Shown piece after piece: positions 4,446 through 6,837 of a stretch of 6,837 nt of DNA. This DNA comes from an uncultured Prevotellaceae bacterium (GTDB taxonomy: Bacteria; Bacteroidota; Bacteroidia; Bacteroidales; Muribaculaceae). The stretch is from contig CALBLR010000129.1 in NCBI GenBank assembly GCA_937896015.1, forward strand, positions 1 to 6,837, in the 5' to 3' direction. Numbering within the stretch: position 1 is the stretch's first letter; each line of letters opens with the position of its first letter. The translations under genes were made by a program, and so were the position numbers. A model generated the notes under the pieces. That model had not been told where the DNA came from and searched no databases. It saw nothing but the letters and a program-made list of their open reading frames with translations.

Positions 4446-6532
4446 CTGACCTACAGGCTATGACCGACTCCGACTTGAAGAGCATAGCCAAGAAAATGGG
4501 CCTGAACGAGAATTTAGACAAAGACACGCTCATATACGACATTCTCGACCAGCAGGCCATCGACTCGGTGAAGAGCGATGCGCCCAAGGCCGACAAGCCT
4601 AAGGGCAAGCCTGGGCGCAAACCAAAGGCAGCCAAAGAGGCCGCGGCCAAAGAAGGCAAGCCGGCAGCCGACAAGGCCGAGAGCAAAGAGCCCAAAAAGA
4701 AGGCAGCCGAGCAGCCCGCCAACGGCGAAGCCCCTGTGAAGCGCCGCCCCGGACGCCCACGCAAAAATGCCACCGATGCCACTGCGGCCACCGATGCGCC
4801 TAAGGCGAAAGCCGATGCAGCCAAGGCCGACAAGCCTAAGGGCAAGCCTGGACGCAAGCCCAAAGCCGTGAAAGAGGCTGAGGCCCAAGAGGCCGAAAGC
4901 AAAAAGGCTGCCGAGGAAGCCAAGCAAAGCGCCGAAGCCGCCGCACAGCCGCAGACCGAACAGGCAGCTCAGCCCGTTGCAAGCGAGCAGCAGCCGGCTG
5001 CCGAGCCGGCCGCCACCGCGCCTGTCCCAGCAGCCGAGCCCCAAGACGCATCCGAACAGCCTGCGACCGATGCCCCCGCGCCCAAGAAGCCGAGCAGTGA
5101 GTTCCAGGAGTTTTTCGGACATCCGCAGCAGCCCAAGCAGCAGTCGAAGCGGCACGACACGTCGGCCTTCGACTCATTCTTTGGCGCACGCCCAATGCAG
5201 ACGTTTAAGCCCCGCACGCAGGAAGAGCGCGAGGAGGCCGCACGCCGCGCCGAGGAAGAGCGGCGCATAGCCGCCGAAGAGGCCGCCAAGGCCCCAATCG
5301 TGATTCAAGAGCCCAAAGCCGAAAAAGAGCCTAAAAAGAAGAAAGGCAAGAAGAACCAGCAGCAGGCAGCCGCTCAAAACGACAACCCATACAGCAACAA
5401 CCCCTACAACTTCGACGGCATTCTTGACGGATGCGGAGTGCTGGAAGTGATGCCCGACGGATACGGATTTCTGCGCTCGTCGGACTACAACTACCTGACC
5501 TCGCCCGACGACATATATGTGTCACAGTCGCAAATCAAGAACAACGGCCTTAAGACAGGCGATGTGGTGGAGTGCACAATTCGCCCGCCCAAGGAGGGCG
5601 AGAAATACTTCCCCATGTGTGAGGTGAAGCTGATCAACGGCCGCAACCCCGAGTTTGTGCGCGACCGCGTGCCCTTTGAACACCTGGTGCCGCTGTTCCC
5701 CGACGAGAAGTTCGACCTCGAAAGCCACAAGCGCCAGTGCATATCCACCCGCATCGTCGACCTGTTCGCCCCCATCGGCAAGGGCCAACGCGGCCTCATC
5801 GTGGCGCCGCCAAAGGCCGGCAAGACGGTGCTGCTCAAAGACATTGCCAACGTGATATCGGAGAACCACCCCGACACCTACATGATAATCCTGCTCATCG
5901 ACGAGCGCCCAGAGGAGGTGACCGACATGGCACGCAGCGTCAACGCCGAGGTGATAGCCTCGACATTCGACGAGCCTGCCGACCGCCACGTGAAGATTGC
6001 CGACCTGGTGCTGCAAAAGGCCAAGCGCATGGTGGAATGCGGCCACGATGTGGTGATTCTGCTCGACTCCATCACCCGCCTGGCACGCGCCTACAACACC
6101 ATTTCGCCAGCATCGGGCAAGATACTATCGGGCGGTGTCGACGCCAACGCCCTGCAAAGGCCCAAGCGATTCTTCGGCGCCGCGCGCAACATCGAAAACG
6201 GCGGCAGCCTCACAATAATTGCCACAGCCCTAATCGAGACCGGCTCGAAGATGGACGAGGTGATTTTCGAGGAGTTCAAGGGCACCGGCAACATGGAGCT
6301 GCAACTCGACCGCAAGCTGGCCAACAAGCGCATATTCCCCGCTGTGGACATCATGGCGTCGAGCACGCGCCGCGACGACCTGCTGCTGTCGAAGGAAACC
6401 CTCAACCGCATGTGGGTGCTGCGCAACAACTTCTTGAGCGACCGCACATCGGTGGAGGCTATGGAGCTGATAAAGAAGGAAATGGAGCGCACTCGCAACA
6501 ATCAGGAGCTGCTGCTCACCATGAACCGCTAA
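4433..6532 (+). CDS. rho: Transcription termination factor Rho with a very long disordered insert
   Basis: Rho is a hexameric RNA-dependent ATPase and 5'-3' translocase that ends transcription. Domains in this 699-residue protein: Rho_N helical domain (about 1-42); a low-complexity region (about 43-325); the cold-shock-like RNA-binding domain (329-403, with [14 protein letters not shown] and [11 protein letters not shown]); and the RecA-like ATPase (about 410-699). Key ATPase parts are intact: Walker A APPKAGKT (458-465), catalytic-Glu region [13 protein letters not shown] (487-499), Walker [12 protein letters not shown] (540-550), Q-loop SGGVDANAL (566-574), arginine finger Arg585 in FGAARN, and R-loop GTGNMEL. 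E. coli Rho is 419 residues; the extra 280 lie between Rho_N and the RNA-binding domain. That insert is K/A/P/E-rich with AT-hook-like motifs, then A/E/Q/P-rich, then a charged helix (261-287) and KKKKGKK (301-307). In Bacteroides thetaiotaomicron the corresponding disordered region drives Rho phase separation. ruvX follows after 13 bp. Confidence 0.98.
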   Translation: MYSITDLQAMTDSDLKSIAKKMGLNENLDKDTLIYDILDQQAIDSVKSDAPKADKPKGKPGRKPKAAKEAAAKEGKPAADKAESKEPKKKAAEQPANGEAPVKRRPGRPRKNATDATAATDAPKAKADAAKADKPKGKPGRKPKAVKEAEAQEAESKKAAEEAKQSAEAAAQPQTEQAAQPVASEQQPAAEPAATAPVPAAEPQDASEQPATDAPAPKKPSSEFQEFFGHPQQPKQQSKRHDTSAFDSFFGARPMQTFKPRTQEEREEAARRAEEERRIAAEEAAKAPIVIQEPKAEKEPKKKKGKKNQQQAAAQNDNPYSNNPYNFDGILDGCGVLEVMPDGYGFLRSSDYNYLTSPDDIYVSQSQIKNNGLKTGDVVECTIRPPKEGEKYFPMCEVKLINGRNPEFVRDRVPFEHLVPLFPDEKFDLESHKRQCISTRIVDLFAPIGKGQRGLIVAPPKAGKTVLLKDIANVISENHPDTYMIILLIDERPEEVTDMARSVNAEVIASTFDEPADRHVKIADLVLQKAKRMVECGHDVVILLDSITRLARAYNTISPASGKILSGGVDANALQRPKRFFGAARNIENGGSLTIIATALIETGSKMDEVIFEEFKGTGNMELQLDRKLANKRIFPAVDIMASSTRRDDLLLSKETLNRMWVLRNNFLSDRTSVEAMELIKKEMERTRNNQELLLTMNR
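4584..4614 (+). repeat. 31-bp direct repeat in rho, copy 1
   Basis: This is identical over 31 bp to 4821-4851, 237 bp (79 codons) away and in the same frame. It encodes [10 protein letters not shown]. Beyond it the two copies drift by third-position changes but keep RKPKA and KEA. The upstream flank GATGC also matches with two mismatches between. Recent duplication, or pressure for the same peptide, explains it. Confidence 0.9.
4821..4851 (+). repeat. 31-bp direct repeat in rho, copy 2
   Basis: Second identical copy of 4584-4614, encoding residues around 131-140 of Rho ([10 protein letters not shown], followed by RKPKA). A third, diverged motif, KRRPGRPRK (103-111), lies between the copies and is the closest of the three to a classical AT-hook. 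Confidence 0.9.
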
Positions 6533-6545
6533 CGAGGCACAGCGC

Positions 6546-6837
6546 ATGGCAAGAATTCTGGGAATTGACTACGGACGCAGGCGCACGGGCATTGCCGTGA
6601 CCGACCCGCTGCAAATCATTGCCAACGGGCTGGAGACGGTGCCCACCCACACGCTGATGCAATACATTAAAGACTACACGGCACGCGAGCAAGTGGAGCG
6701 CATAGTGATAGGACTGCCGCGGCAGCTCAACGGCGAGCCGTCGGAGAGCATGCGCTACATCACTCCGTTTGTCAACCGCCTGAAAAAGGAAATGCCCGAC
6801 ATGCCCGTAACGATGTATGACGAGCGGTTCACCTCAA
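6546..6837 (+). CDS. ruvX: RuvX/YqgF-family RNase H-fold nuclease, N-terminal part (gene cut by right edge)
   Basis: The visible 97 residues begin MARILGIDYGRRRTGIAVTD. GIDYGxxRxGIAVTDP is the YqgF signature, with Asp8 the expected metal-binding acid. IVIGLPRQLNGEPSE (53-67) is the second conserved block, in the Bacteroidota-like form with NGEPSE instead of MDGTEGE. DERFTS (92-97) is the third and keeps the Asp-Glu pair. In E. coli the family member matures the 5' end of 16S rRNA; it was earlier annotated as a putative Holliday junction resolvase. The full protein is normally near 140 residues, so about two thirds is present. The ATG at 6546 comes 13 bp after the rho stop with no room for a terminator, so it is probably co-transcribed with rho. 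Confidence 0.93.
   Translation, partial: MARILGIDYGRRRTGIAVTDPLQIIANGLETVPTHTLMQYIKDYTAREQVERIVIGLPRQLNGEPSESMRYITPFVNRLKKEMPDMPVTMYDERFTS

Noticed and set aside
4514..5155. 213-codon minus-strand frame rich in Leu and Gly
   Set aside because: It is the mirror of the repetitive Ala/Lys/Glu codons of the Rho insert; it resembles membrane protein only by composition.
5737..6600. 287-codon open frame on the plus strand over the rho/ruvX junction
   Set aside because: It is a shifted frame of the highly conserved Rho ATPase domain, and its product is a His/Arg/Pro-rich sequence without family features.
1..6837. Mobile elements, CRISPR arrays or a defence system
   Set aside because: There are no transposase or integrase motifs, no regularly spaced repeats beyond those listed, and the gene content is housekeeping throughout.

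Overview
The window reads as chromosomal core DNA from a Bacteroidota bacterium, most likely of the order Bacteroidales. Three things point there: promoters of the TTTG / TAnnTTTG type, including a perfect TTTG-N19-TATCTTTG; no Shine-Dalgarno sequences before the starts; and a transcription terminator Rho carrying a disordered insert of nearly 300 residues, as in gut Bacteroides. The coding DNA is fairly GC-rich and the spacers are AT-rich, which would suit a Muribaculaceae- or Prevotella-like genome, but I cannot fix the family.

Layout. Minus strand, read right to left: rpmE2 (type B ribosomal protein L31, 3579-3830), which has its own promoter and an intrinsic terminator; a diacylglycerol-kinase-family lipid kinase (2514-3416); a 211-bp spacer with hairpins; a glycogen-debranching amylo-alpha-1,6-glucosidase (362-2302); and, 53 bp on, the first 102 codons of a glycogen-synthase-like glycosyltransferase that runs off the left edge. 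The last two form a glycogen/alpha-glucan storage unit. Plus strand, diverging from rpmE2 across a 602-bp spacer: a strong promoter, a structured leader of about 375 nt, rho (4433-6532), and 13 bp later the first 97 codons of ruvX/yqgF, which runs off the right edge.

The genes are mostly housekeeping: glycogen storage, lipid phosphorylation, a ribosomal protein, transcription termination and rRNA maturation. I see no mobile element, CRISPR array, tRNA, rRNA or defence locus, and no wholly new system. The parts worth a second look are the Rho insert (180 residues with no aromatic or large aliphatic residue, AT-hook-like repeats encoded by a perfect 31-bp DNA repeat, and two F-x-x-F-F-G motifs), the long rho leader with competing hairpins and an overlapping small ORF, and four in-frame ATGs spaced exactly 21 nt apart before the lipid kinase.
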